From an uncultured Porphyromonadaceae bacterium (GTDB taxonomy: Bacteria > Bacteroidota > Bacteroidia > Bacteroidales > Coprobacteraceae), in assembly GCA_900545915.1 (NCBI GenBank), contig URAV01000010.1:1-64000 (forward strand): a stretch of DNA of 64,000 nt. The letters are read 5' to 3'. Positions 23,408-30,984 of this stretch are shown here, piece by piece. Both the position numbers and the translations under genes were made by a program. Below the pieces are notes generated by a model, which worked only from the letters and a program-made list of their open reading frames with translations, was not told the origin of the DNA and made no database searches. Each line of letters begins with the position of its first letter. Position 1 is the first letter of the stretch.

Positions 23408-25518
23408 AAGTCTTTATATTTATCAAAATCTATTTTACTGTTTATATACTTATCGTATTCTTCGGCAAGGTCTAATTCATCGAGATTAGACATTTCTTTT
23501 TCATATCCCCCTATCTCAACCGGAACGGATCTGTTTTTGCACTTTTCGTTTTTCATATTAAGCCCTTTTATCGGAGGCATATTGAGCCCGTTCTGCTCCG
23601 GGTGAGTACCGTATTTTTTCATCAAATCCTCCGTTCTTTGCATCATCTCTACACGCTGACGCTTACCTTCCAGTTCCTGATATTTGATAAACGATGCGTC
23701 CAGCTCATCCTGATCCTGTTTTGCCCGGTGTACCTCGATATAAGGACGTGCATCCGCAACAAACCGGCTGTCTTTATCCGCACTGAATAACTTTACGTTA
23801 TCCAGATCGTCCGGATCGTAATACACATAAAATTTACGGTCGATATTCCGGAGCATAAATGCGGTATCCGGCAGCCCCTTTTCGGTAAATACCTCATAAG
23901 TATATTTCTGATTGTTTACCCGGATCGTTATACCCGCATTGGTATAAGTAACCGGCTTTGCCGAGCGCACCCAGAATAAGTCCACCATATCCCAAAGTTC
24001 GATTTTACGGGCTTTGGGGTTGACACTATCCCGGTACATCTGCAACCGCGGTATTCCCGATTTGGGATGTCTGGCATTATTCCACTCCGTCCGGTATTGC
24101 AGGTATTGTTTTATCGCATTCTCAAGAGTAGGAAGATTGTTCTTATTGGCCAATATGAACTCCATATTCGCCTTGCTTTCAAGCCTCTTTGTGGTAATAT
24201 TCTGTCCGGTAAAATTCCAGCCGGACATAAACCCGGACTGAAACCGCCCGAATGCGCTTTCAATGGTTTTCGATTTTCCGTTGTAAGGTGCTGTATTTAT
24301 GGATAACCGCGCAACTTTTTCTAAAAAATTCCCGGTTTGCAACCTCTTGTGTCCGCCCTGATTGTCGTATTTAAGTTCGTAAGGACGGTATCCGGCAAAC
24401 TTGATCGCCATTTTAAAGGCATTGTATTGCGCTTCGTAATTTTCCGACTTGCTGATATGGTAGCCTAAAAAAACCTCGCTGTAAGCGTCCATAACCTCAT
24501 ATACCTGACAGGTAGCAATCTGCCCTTTTTCGTCCAGATAATAGAGATTTAATTTCGTTCCGTCCGAGTACCAAAGTGCATCCCGGCAAGTCGGCAAAAC
24601 GGTTTTATGTTGACGTACATATTTTTCTTTTGCTTTCAACTCGCCGTATCTCATGCCGTACCATTTCGGCTTCACCTCCGGACGGTTCAAAAACATCTGT
24701 ATCGTCCGGGAAGAAGCAAGAGGCTTCCATTTCATCTGTCCGGCGACCGAGTTATACAGGACAAACAGGCGTTCAATGGTCATCCTTTCAATCGGAGACG
24801 CAAAATGTGCGATCAGCCATTCTCCCGCTTCATCCGTTATTTTTACGGCGGAAGTATTACCGATCTTCTCGGAGATCAGGCACACAGCACCCCGCTTTAT
24901 ATATTCACGAATCTTCTCCTGTAACTTGGTGTAAACTTTGGGTAATGATATGTTCTTCGATCGAAGCGCAAATTCAACATCACCCCAAAACACACAGGCT
25001 TTGGTGTAACCCATTTCCGAAATGGTCTTTTTATCCCTTACTTTGCTTAAAAATGCTATCCAGACAAGAGCGTCCCGATATTTTTTCGCAAGCTCGGCAC
25101 TCAAAGCAGAGCCGTCCGCAAACGCATAATCCTGTATAAAACGGTCATTTTCTATGTAATCCTCATCGTTATAAACGGCATTTATATAGGGATTAAAGCG
25201 GTTCATTATATCGTTTAAACGTCCGTTTACGGCGTACCATTCCGCAATATCCTTGCCGTCCATAAGCACCGACCGGATCAGGGCTTTATACTTATCCTTC
25301 AACCCGGCGTAATGGATATATACCGTATTGCCCTCTTTATGATGCGGCCAGCAATAGACCTCTCCGTTACGTTGTGCAGATATACCCCGTTTCATATAGG
25401 TTTCCGATACTCCACAACTTACCAGCTCCGGAACGGTTATGCAAAACACTCTTTCTCCGGGTTTGGCAACCTCCGAATAACACTTTTCCATATCTGGTAT
25501 GTTTCTATATTGTGGCAT
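23404..25518 (-). CDS. DDE transposase (MuA-like)
   Basis: About 704 aa from ATG 25518 (MPQYRNIPDMEK); a longer in-frame start at 25554 exists. N-terminal Mu-type DNA-binding region (CITVPELVSCGVSETYMKRG), then an rve catalytic core: YSDGTK, KYDNQGGHKR and KSKTIESAFGRF give the DDE triad D319, D385 and E420 with 35 residues between the second D and E. A Mu C-terminal beta-barrel follows (VTYTNAGITIRVNNQKYTY). Drives integration and replicative transposition. Start of a chain of four overlapping genes (transposase, B, HU-like, Gp16-like). Confidence 0.9.
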   Translation of the reverse strand: MPQYRNIPDMEKCYSEVAKPGERVFCITVPELVSCGVSETYMKRGISAQRNGEVYCWPHHKEGNTVYIHYAGLKDKYKALIRSVLMDGKDIAEWYAVNGRLNDIMNRFNPYINAVYNDEDYIENDRFIQDYAFADGSALSAELAKKYRDALVWIAFLSKVRDKKTISEMGYTKACVFWGDVEFALRSKNISLPKVYTKLQEKIREYIKRGAVCLISEKIGNTSAVKITDEAGEWLIAHFASPIERMTIERLFVLYNSVAGQMKWKPLASSRTIQMFLNRPEVKPKWYGMRYGELKAKEKYVRQHKTVLPTCRDALWYSDGTKLNLYYLDEKGQIATCQVYEVMDAYSEVFLGYHISKSENYEAQYNAFKMAIKFAGYRPYELKYDNQGGHKRLQTGNFLEKVARLSINTAPYNGKSKTIESAFGRFQSGFMSGWNFTGQNITTKRLESKANMEFILANKNNLPTLENAIKQYLQYRTEWNNARHPKSGIPRLQMYRDSVNPKARKIELWDMVDLFWVRSAKPVTYTNAGITIRVNNQKYTYEVFTEKGLPDTAFMLRNIDRKFYVYYDPDDLDNVKLFSADKDSRFVADARPYIEVHRAKQDQDELDASFIKYQELEGKRQRVEMMQRTEDLMKKYGTHPEQNGLNMPPIKGLNMKNEKCKNRSVPVEIGGYEKEMSNLDELDLAEEYDKYINSKIDFDKYKDL

Positions 25519-25631
25519 GTTCTTGCTTTTTTTGTTCCCGCTCCGGATTCGCACCGGAAAAGCCTTAATACATCTTTGTATTTTGCACGGGATTGCTTAA
25601 TTTTACGCTGTCAATCGTTAAAATTTAAGCT

Positions 25632-26024
25632 ATGATTACTGCTAAGGGAAAAGACCGACTCCTTTGTGACTTAATTAATGCCGGAATGCGTTTTCTAATC
25701 GAGTACTCCCCTGAAAAAAACAATTACTTAACTCGTGACGAATTTTTCGCAGTATTGGATCAATTCCAAGATTTAGGACTGCTATCCCAACAAAAATTTA
25801 TAGGAGGTATAATAAATATCTCTATTAAGGCAAAAGCCCACGACGTCTTTAATCAAGGAGGTTTTACTGCACAAGAAGAGATACTTAAAGCGAACATAGA
25901 GAAGCTAAACCTTGAACTTCTTTCGCTTTCCAAGAATCTTGAACCTAATCTTCTTGAAAAGGCCGCAAATATATCCGCAATCGGATCGGCAATCATAAGC
26001 GGACTTGCCTTGTTTAAGCATTAA
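25632..26024 (+). CDS. Phage protein of unknown function, opposite strand to early operon
   Basis: 130 aa, divergent from the transposase. Pattern FFAVLDQFQDLGLLSQQKFIG, ISIKAKAHDVFNQGGFTAQEE then a coiled coil and a small hydrophobic C-terminus (ISAIGSAIISGLALF). I recall similar proteins in Bacteroidales genomes, without known function. It lies inside the early operon in antisense and overlaps the 96-aa minus gene by 120 bp at its 3' end, so convergent transcription is expected there. Confidence 0.55.
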   Translation: MITAKGKDRLLCDLINAGMRFLIEYSPEKNNYLTRDEFFAVLDQFQDLGLLSQQKFIGGIINISIKAKAHDVFNQGGFTAQEEILKANIEKLNLELLSLSKNLEPNLLEKAANISAIGSAIISGLALFKH

Positions 26025-26195
26025 AAGATAACATTCCAGCTTTTTTATCGGATCATCGCAAAAAGCGTACATTTCCGGTGACATAATATCCATATAATAA
26101 ACCGTATTGTTAACCTTGACAATGCGGCGGACTTTATCATGCGTAATATTAATATCTATTGTTATCCTGTTTTTTGCTTCTCCTGTTACAACCAT
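25905..26195 (-). CDS. Small early phage protein, unknown
   Basis: 96 aa. The first 70 residues read as a compact alpha/beta domain (KNRITIDINITHDKVRRIVK, YYMDIMSPEMYAFCDDPIKK). The last 25 residues lie antisense to the plus-strand gene and are Cys/Lys rich, so may be poorly conserved. It is 12 bp downstream of the 82-aa gene, same strand. No function. Confidence 0.45.
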   Translation of the reverse strand: MVVTGEAKNRITIDINITHDKVRRIVKVNNTVYYMDIMSPEMYAFCDDPIKKLECYLLMLKQGKSAYDCRSDCGYICGLFKKIRFKILGKRKKFKV

Positions 26196-26207
26196 AACAT
26201 TTTTTGT

Positions 26208-26456
26208 TTAAACGGTTTCTTCACTTTCCAATCGTTCGGCATCTTCCGCAACCCTTAACAGATAATTCTCATGATCGGAGATACTATAAGATTCATCCAC
26301 ATTAAAACTGTCGATCACCTCGTTGTCTAAAAAACGGAGGATCATACCGGAGTCCCAATCATATTCCACCCGTGCACGATCCGTAAAAACGTATATCGAT
26401 TTACGGTTCTGATGTTGTGTATCCCAATTGTATTTTTTGTACTTTTCGTTTTTCAT
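26208..26456 (-). CDS. Small acidic early protein, unknown
   Basis: 82 aa (YVFTDRARVEYDWDSGMILR, FNVDESYSISDHENYLLRVA). Acidic. ATGA overlap with the upstream HTH gene indicates coupled expression as the second gene of the early transcript. No recognised family; an anti-host or regulatory role would be speculation. Confidence 0.5.
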   Translation of the reverse strand: MKNEKYKKYNWDTQHQNRKSIYVFTDRARVEYDWDSGMILRFLDNEVIDSFNVDESYSISDHENYLLRVAEDAERLESEETV

Positions 26457-26638
26457 GACTCAATGTTTAAAAGATTACTAACTTGTTTAAAATCATCCAA
26501 AATTTGCTTGGCGGTTTTCGACCGCTTCGGTATGCGTTCACCTCTGACAATCTTGCCGACATAGCCGATTGTCACTCCGTACTTCTTTGCCAACTCGCCG
26601 TAAAGGGTAAAAGGCGTTTTTTCTTCTCTCGATTTCAT
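26453..26638 (-). CDS. Small HTH protein (Cro/Ner-like candidate)
   Basis: 61 aa. Helix-turn-helix pattern TLYGELAKKYGVTIGYVGKI then VRGERIPKRSKTAKQI. First gene of the early operon and divergent from the LexA-like repressor, the position of Ner in Mu or Cro in lambda. Likely acts on the shared control region at 26,640-26,744. Assignment to a regulatory role is by motif and position. Confidence 0.62.
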   Translation of the reverse strand: MKSREEKTPFTLYGELAKKYGVTIGYVGKIVRGERIPKRSKTAKQILDDFKQVSNLLNIES

Positions 26639-26654
26639 TGTTATTATTTTTGAT

Positions 26655-26662
26655 TACATTTG
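26655..26662 (+). promoter_or_regulatory. Candidate repressor promoter -7 box
   Basis: TACATTTG matches TAnnTTTG on the plus strand, about 83 bp before the repressor ATG. Only a weak TTTC stands at the -33 position. It would let the repressor transcript run through the operator region. Confidence 0.35.
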
Positions 26663-26677
26663 TATCGTATCATGTCA

Positions 26678-26709
26678 CAAATATAGTTACAATATGTAAC
26701 ATGTCAAAA
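26678..26709 (-). promoter_or_regulatory. Early promoter with embedded palindromic operator
   Basis: Minus strand: TTTTG at 26705-26709, exactly 19 bp, then TATATTTG at 26678-26685, a near-perfect Bacteroidales promoter firing toward the HTH/transposase operon. The spacer contains the palindrome GTTACA-ATA-TGTAAC (26686-26700), 6-bp arms, which fills the gap between the two boxes and would block RNA polymerase when bound. The LexA-like repressor is the likely ligand; Cro-like protein is the alternative. Confidence 0.65.
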
Positions 26710-26714
26710 TAAAA

Positions 26715-26731
26715 TGCGAATATTTTTCGCA
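26715..26731. promoter_or_regulatory. Second palindrome, operator-like copy 1
   Basis: TGCGAATATTTTTCGCA, a palindrome with 6-bp arms TGCGAA / TTCGCA and 5-bp spacer, between the early -33 box and the repressor ATG. A 16/17 match occurs inside the repressor gene at 26894-26910. Confidence 0.45.
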
Positions 26732-26744
26732 CAAATATATAATT

Positions 26745-27644
26745 ATGGATTTATCATTGATTATTAAAGAGATAAGAAAAAGTATTGGATTATCGCAAGA
26801 CGAATTTGCTTCTAAAATTGGTTTAACTCGTTCTAATTTATCACAAATAGAGATAGGACGAAATACTCCAAGTGTACTTCTTCTCAACGATATTGCGAAT
26901 ATTTTTCACATAGATATATCAACGATATTTGAAATGATTAATTCGGAAAAAAAATTGTTACCTGAATTGTTACCAAAATTGTTACCAAACAAAAAAAATG
27001 GTAACCTAAATAGTAATCCAAATGGTAATCTGATTCCTAAAAATACCATTTATTCAGAATCTAATATCATAACTTTAGCAGCAGAGCCAATCGCCGATTA
27101 CAATAAACCGAATATTATACACATTCCGGTTGTTAATATCGAGGCTGCGGCAGGTTCGGGATATTACAATGATCCTTATTTAAATACCTCTGATCAAATA
27201 TCTTTACCGGCAAATATGGTAAGCAAATCCGGTATGAATATATGTATTAAAATCAAGGGAGATTCGATGTCTCCTACTTTATTAGACAGTTCCTACCTTA
27301 TTATAAACAATATACATCCGTCAGAGTGGGCAAATATACCTGACGGACACGTATGCGTCGTTTCCGATCGGGAGGGACGCACTTATGTAAAACGAATAAA
27401 AAACCGTTTAAACAAAGGTTTTATCGTATGTATGTCCGACAATGTGGATAAAGCCAATTATCCTAATTTCAACCTGCAAACAGATGAAATCAACACAATA
27501 TGGCACGCAGAATGGTATATATCCGCCAAAATGCCGAATATCAACGAAAATTATTATTCAAAACTCATTCAATTAGAGGATAATTTCGAGGATTTAAAAA
27601 ACGACATGAAAGAAATTTTAAAGCAAATCAAACCTAAGCAATAA
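26745..27644 (+). CDS. LexA/CI-like phage repressor (HTH + S24 protease)
   Basis: 299 aa. N-terminal Xre HTH (residues about 5-58: IRKSIGLSQDEFASKIGLTR, SNLSQIEIGRN). A linker with repeated Leu-Pro and Asn-rich stretches (LLPELLPKLLPNKKNGNLN). C-terminal S24 peptidase with cleavage-like Ala136-Gly137 (NIEAAAGSGY), catalytic Ser174 (GDSMSP) and Lys216 (YVKRIKN). RecA-stimulated self-cleavage would link induction to DNA damage. Divergent from the early operon; the phage end lies just beyond. Maintains lysogeny. Confidence 0.85.
   Translation: MDLSLIIKEIRKSIGLSQDEFASKIGLTRSNLSQIEIGRNTPSVLLLNDIANIFHIDISTIFEMINSEKKLLPELLPKLLPNKKNGNLNSNPNGNLIPKNTIYSESNIITLAAEPIADYNKPNIIHIPVVNIEAAAGSGYYNDPYLNTSDQISLPANMVSKSGMNICIKIKGDSMSPTLLDSSYLIINNIHPSEWANIPDGHVCVVSDREGRTYVKRIKNRLNKGFIVCMSDNVDKANYPNFNLQTDEINTIWHAEWYISAKMPNINENYYSKLIQLEDNFEDLKNDMKEILKQIKPKQ
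26894..26910. promoter_or_regulatory. Operator-like copy 2 inside repressor gene
   Basis: TGCGAATATTTTTCACA, matching the intergenic palindrome at 26715-26731 in 16 of 17 positions and continuing with similar flanks (ATA(G/A)ATATA region). It lies within codons for AsnIleAlaAsnIlePheHis. Could be a second operator for looping or chance similarity of AT-rich DNA. Confidence 0.3.
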
Positions 27645-27932
27645 TATCGTTTTCTCATCCTGCATGTGGAGGGTAACCTTTAACCAGACTCGATTTATAA
27701 AGCATTATTAAACCCTCAATATAAGCCCATTTAAACGCAGCATATAAACACATTTAAACATGGCATGCAAATATTAAAGACGGATTATACAAGTTTAAAG
27801 CATTTGCACTTTATGTTTTTCCGTTCTCAACTATATAAATATTTTTTACTTTCTATATATCAACAACTTACACACAAAAAGAATAAATAAAAAATTTTGT
27901 CATTTTGTACCTTATGTTTTTCTGCCCTTACA
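27645..27932. mobile_element. Prophage end region with repeated transposase-site candidates
   Basis: No gene. Two related 23-24 bp sites at 27801-27823 and 27901-27924 (core TTATGTTTTTC) and a pair CATTTAAAC-NNN-GCAT at 27728-27743 and 27751-27766 are direct repeats in the place where Mu carries its left-end transposase sites, just past the repressor gene. Read inward from the host on the minus strand, TGTAAGGGC at 27932 would give the conserved 5'-TG of Mu-type ends, 8 bp before the outer site. Exact terminus is inferred; the other end is outside the window. Confidence 0.5.
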
Positions 27933-27989
27933 AACAGATCAGAACAAAACACGATAAAGAAAACTACCTATGCAAATTTAGCTCACCTA

Positions 27990-28161
27990 AAGTCTGTTTA
28001 AATTTTGTTCAGGTCAAGTTTAATACCTTCTTCTAATTTTTTTGTTCTTACGAGGGAAATAGTAGACCATCCGATGAATGAAAACGAAAAAACAAAGTAG
28101 AAAGAAACACAAAAATAACCGAATAAAATCTCTTTGTCGGAAAATTTATATAGACTCTAAC
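27990..28161 (+). repeat. MITE-like repeat, copy A
   Basis: About 170 bp. Starts AGTCTGTTTAAATTTT, ends GGAAAATTTATATAGACTCT, imperfect inverted ends. Shares with the other copies the internal blocks GATGAATGAAAAC and AGAAAGAAACACAAAAAT. The most divergent of the long copies, located between the inferred prophage end and the host metallopeptidase gene. Confidence 0.65.
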
Positions 28162-28205
28162 ATTTATAGTCGTACAATATCTTACAAAAACAATATATTT
28201 GCCAC

Positions 28206-28910
28206 ATGAAAAAATATCAATACGAAGACCACGAATTCGGTACAATAATTCTGTATCTCCACCCGACAGCCCGGCATCTTATTTTCAAAATACGGGATAA
28301 TTCACTACAGATAACCGTCCCGGAAGGCATTACCTATACGCAAATAATACAATCCATAAATAAAAACAGAGAAAACATCCGAAAAATATACGCACGCAAG
28401 AACGACAAAATATTACGTCCGGGAACTTTGCTCGAATCCCGGAATTTTTCTATCGTCATACAAACACATAACAAAAACAAATACCTGTTCAAGCTACACA
28501 ACAATATTCTGTTTATATTTTGTCCCGACACGACAGAGTTCGAATCTTCCGAGACACAGAAAATCATATCTGCCGGAATCAAACGTTTTATCAAACGAGA
28601 AGCCGAAAAATATCTGCCGGAACGCCTCGATTTATTAGCCAAACAATTAAACCTGACTTACAACAGCGTATCGGTTTCCCACGGACGAAAACGGCTCGGC
28701 AGATGCGATGTGCGACGCAACATACTCCTGTCCTATCATCTCATGTTTCTGCCCGATCGACTGATCGACTACGTGATTTTTCACGAATTAGCTCATTTAT
28801 CTGAAATGAATCACGGAGAACGTTTTCAGCAACTATGTAACCGATATTGCCAAGGCAAAGAGAAAATTTTAGAAAAAGAGCTCAAGTCTTTCCCGTTTCC
28901 TATTGAATAG
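28206..28910 (+). CDS. YgjP/SprT-like metallopeptidase (DUF45)
   Basis: 234 aa. C-terminal zinc motif HELAH (193-197) followed by a third ligand in NHGERF, typical of the M48-related YgjP-like family (DUF45). The N-terminal region (ITVPEGITYTQIIQSINKNR) and the KRLGRCDVRRNILLSYHLMF strand before HExxH are family features. A TATATTTG -7 box at 28194-28201 lies only 4 bp before the ATG, implying a nearly leaderless transcript or an internal start. Exact substrate unknown. Monocistronic. Confidence 0.78.
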   Translation: MKKYQYEDHEFGTIILYLHPTARHLIFKIRDNSLQITVPEGITYTQIIQSINKNRENIRKIYARKNDKILRPGTLLESRNFSIVIQTHNKNKYLFKLHNNILFIFCPDTTEFESSETQKIISAGIKRFIKREAEKYLPERLDLLAKQLNLTYNSVSVSHGRKRLGRCDVRRNILLSYHLMFLPDRLIDYVIFHELAHLSEMNHGERFQQLCNRYCQGKEKILEKELKSFPFPIE

Positions 28911-28990
28911 GATTTTATATTAATACATATAAATATATATTAAAATAATAAAATAATTTTACATTATGACAGGAAAATGTCTTCAAACTA

Positions 28991-29021
28991 TTTGTTGACG
29001 TACCTATATTTTGTATATTTG
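28991..29021 (+). promoter_or_regulatory. Promoter of the rimP-nusA-infB operon
   Basis: TTTG (28991-28994), 19-bp spacer, TATATTTG (29014-29021): a full-match Bacteroidales housekeeping promoter. It leaves a leader of about 110 nt before the rimP ATG, containing the hairpin at 29043-29063. Confidence 0.75.
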
Positions 29022-29042
29022 CAACGCAAAAGGGAGAAGAAG

Positions 29043-29069
29043 GAGGGGGCATATTGCCCCCTCGTTTTG
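29043..29069 (+). terminator. Terminator-like hairpin in the rimP leader
   Basis: 9-bp GC-rich stem GAGGGGGCA / TGCCCCCTC with a TAT loop, followed by GTTTTG. It lies between promoter and rimP, so it may attenuate the operon rather than end an upstream transcript. No upstream reading needs a terminator here, apart from the distant metallopeptidase gene. Confidence 0.55.
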
Positions 29070-29138
29070 TTCTAATCTAAAGCTGCCAAATACAACCCAT
29101 TAGACATTATCTTCCTTTTCCAAACTAAAAAAATTTGA

Positions 29139-29606
29139 ATGATAGAAAAAGATTTTGTAAAGGAACTTGTAGAAAAAGGACTGTCGGGAACAGACTGCTT
29201 TATGGTAGATGTTCAGGTAAAGCCGGGCAACAGTATCATCGTTGAAATAGATAACGAAGACGGTATAGATATAGAACAATGCTCGACCTTGCACAGATTT
29301 ATAGAAGAACACCTCGACCGAGATATAGAAGACTATGAGCTTGAAGTAGGATCAGCAGGAATTACTTCCCCGTTCAAAGTTCTGAAACAGTATAAAAAAA
29401 ATATAGGCAATGAAGTCGAAGTCCTCACCAAATCGGGATTAAAGCTCAACGGAGTCCTAAAGGAAGCGGACGAAGATAAATTTATTGTCACAATAACAAA
29501 AAAAGTAAAGACAGAAACCAGTAAACGAAAAGTAGAGGTATCGGAAGATCTCGCTTTCGGTTATGATGAAATAAAGTACACAAAATATTTAATCAGATTT
29601 AAATAA
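29139..29606 (+). CDS. rimP: Ribosome maturation factor RimP
   Basis: 155 aa, in the usual family size. N-terminal domain with GTDCFMVDVQVKPGNSIIVE and IDIEQCSTLHRFIEEHLD, then the signature ELEVGSAGITSPFKVLKQYK and the C-terminal SH3-like domain. RimP assists 30S subunit maturation. First gene of rimP-nusA-infB, 2 bp before nusA. Confidence 0.92.
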   Translation: MIEKDFVKELVEKGLSGTDCFMVDVQVKPGNSIIVEIDNEDGIDIEQCSTLHRFIEEHLDRDIEDYELEVGSAGITSPFKVLKQYKKNIGNEVEVLTKSGLKLNGVLKEADEDKFIVTITKKVKTETSKRKVEVSEDLAFGYDEIKYTKYLIRFK

Positions 29607-29608
29607 AT

Positions 29609-30865
29609 ATGGCCAAAAAAGAGGAAGCAATCAGCATGGTTGACACGTTCTCGGAATTTAAAGAACTGAAGAACATTGACAGAACGACAATGATCAGCGT
29701 GTTGGAAGAATCGTTCCGCAACGTATTAGCGAAAATGTTCGGTACGGACGAAAACTTCGATGTTATTGTAAATCCCGACAAAGGGGACTTTGAAATATGG
29801 AGAAACCGCGAAGTAGTCGAAGACGGACAAGTCAGCGATCCCAATCTGCAAATCTCTTTATCCGAGGCCAAAAAAATCGATAACGACTACGAAGTAGGTG
29901 AAGAAGTTACCGACGAAGTAATTTTCGAAAAATTCGGACGCCGGGCTATTTTAAACCTGCGTCAAACATTGGCATCAAAAATTTTAGAGTTGCAAAAAGA
30001 TGCTATTTATAATAAATATAAAGACAGAATCGGGCAAATCGTCAGCGCAGAAGTTTACCAGATATGGAAAAAGGAAATGCTTCTTATCGATGATGAAGGG
30101 AATGAACTTCTTCTTCCGAAAACAGAACAAATTCCGTCGGATTTTTATCGCAAAGGAGAAACTGCAAGAGCGGTAGTCGCCCGTGTCGATAACAAAAACA
30201 ACAACCCGAAAATTATCATATCCCGAACTTCGGAAGAGTTTCTGAAACGATTGTTCGAACTGGAAGTTCCGGAAATACATGATGGTCTGATTACTATTCG
30301 CAAAGTAGCGCGTATTCCGGGAGAACGTGCTAAAATTGCGGTAGAATCTTATGATGACCGCATCGACCCGGTAGGCGCTTGCGTCGGGGTTAAAGGTGCT
30401 CGTATTCACGGTATCGTCAGAGAATTGCGAAATGAAAATATCGACGTAATCAACTATACCGCAAATACATCTCTGTTTATCCAAAGGTCTTTAAGTCCGG
30501 CAAAAATTTCTTCAATACGTCTGAACGAAGAAGAAAAAAAAGCCGAAGTATTCTTAAAACCTGAAGAAGTTTCTCTCGCCATCGGTAAAGGGGGACTCAA
30601 TATCAAATTAGCATGTATGCTGACCGGATACACGATCGACGTATATCGCGACATCGATGAAACAGAGGAAGAAGACATTTATCTCGATGAATTTAAAGAC
30701 GAAATCGACGGTTGGGTAATAGAAGCTTTAAAAGCAATCGGATGTGCTACGGCCAAAAGCGTATTGGCAATGTCTCGCGAAGAATTGATCGAAAAAGCCG
30801 ATCTCGAAGAAAATACTGTTGATGAAATAATTAATATATTAAAAGCAGAATTTGAAGAAGAATAG
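29609..30865 (+). CDS. nusA: Transcription elongation/termination factor NusA
   Basis: 418 aa. N-terminal RNA polymerase-binding domain, S1 domain (GQIVSAEVYQIWKKEMLLID), KH1 with ISRTSEEFLKRLFELEVPEI upstream and DPVGACVGVKGARI, and KH2 with EVSLAIGKGGLNIKLA. A short acidic C-terminal extension ends with a helix-hairpin-like ALKAIGCATAKSVLAMSREE. Modulates pausing, termination and antitermination. Between rimP and infB as in most bacteria. Confidence 0.93.
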   Translation: MAKKEEAISMVDTFSEFKELKNIDRTTMISVLEESFRNVLAKMFGTDENFDVIVNPDKGDFEIWRNREVVEDGQVSDPNLQISLSEAKKIDNDYEVGEEVTDEVIFEKFGRRAILNLRQTLASKILELQKDAIYNKYKDRIGQIVSAEVYQIWKKEMLLIDDEGNELLLPKTEQIPSDFYRKGETARAVVARVDNKNNNPKIIISRTSEEFLKRLFELEVPEIHDGLITIRKVARIPGERAKIAVESYDDRIDPVGACVGVKGARIHGIVRELRNENIDVINYTANTSLFIQRSLSPAKISSIRLNEEEKKAEVFLKPEEVSLAIGKGGLNIKLACMLTGYTIDVYRDIDETEEEDIYLDEFKDEIDGWVIEALKAIGCATAKSVLAMSREELIEKADLEENTVDEIINILKAEFEEE

Positions 30866-30984
30866 AAAGGAAATCCGCCATACTGCGAAGTAAGACGGAT
30901 TTGCCTGTTTCCCAGTCTGGACAAATCTCCCGGAATCCGACTAAAATATTCTTCTTTCATTTTGTATAACGTTAAAAAACGATT

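Noticed and set aside
24576..25139. 187-codon plus-strand ORF inside the transposase gene
   Set aside because: Antisense to the conserved DDE transposase; His/Ser/Pro-rich translation without family resemblance.
27728..27766. Repeated CATTTAAAC units as a CRISPR array
   Set aside because: Only two copies, 23 bp apart, no constant repeat length or cas genes; better as transposase sites.
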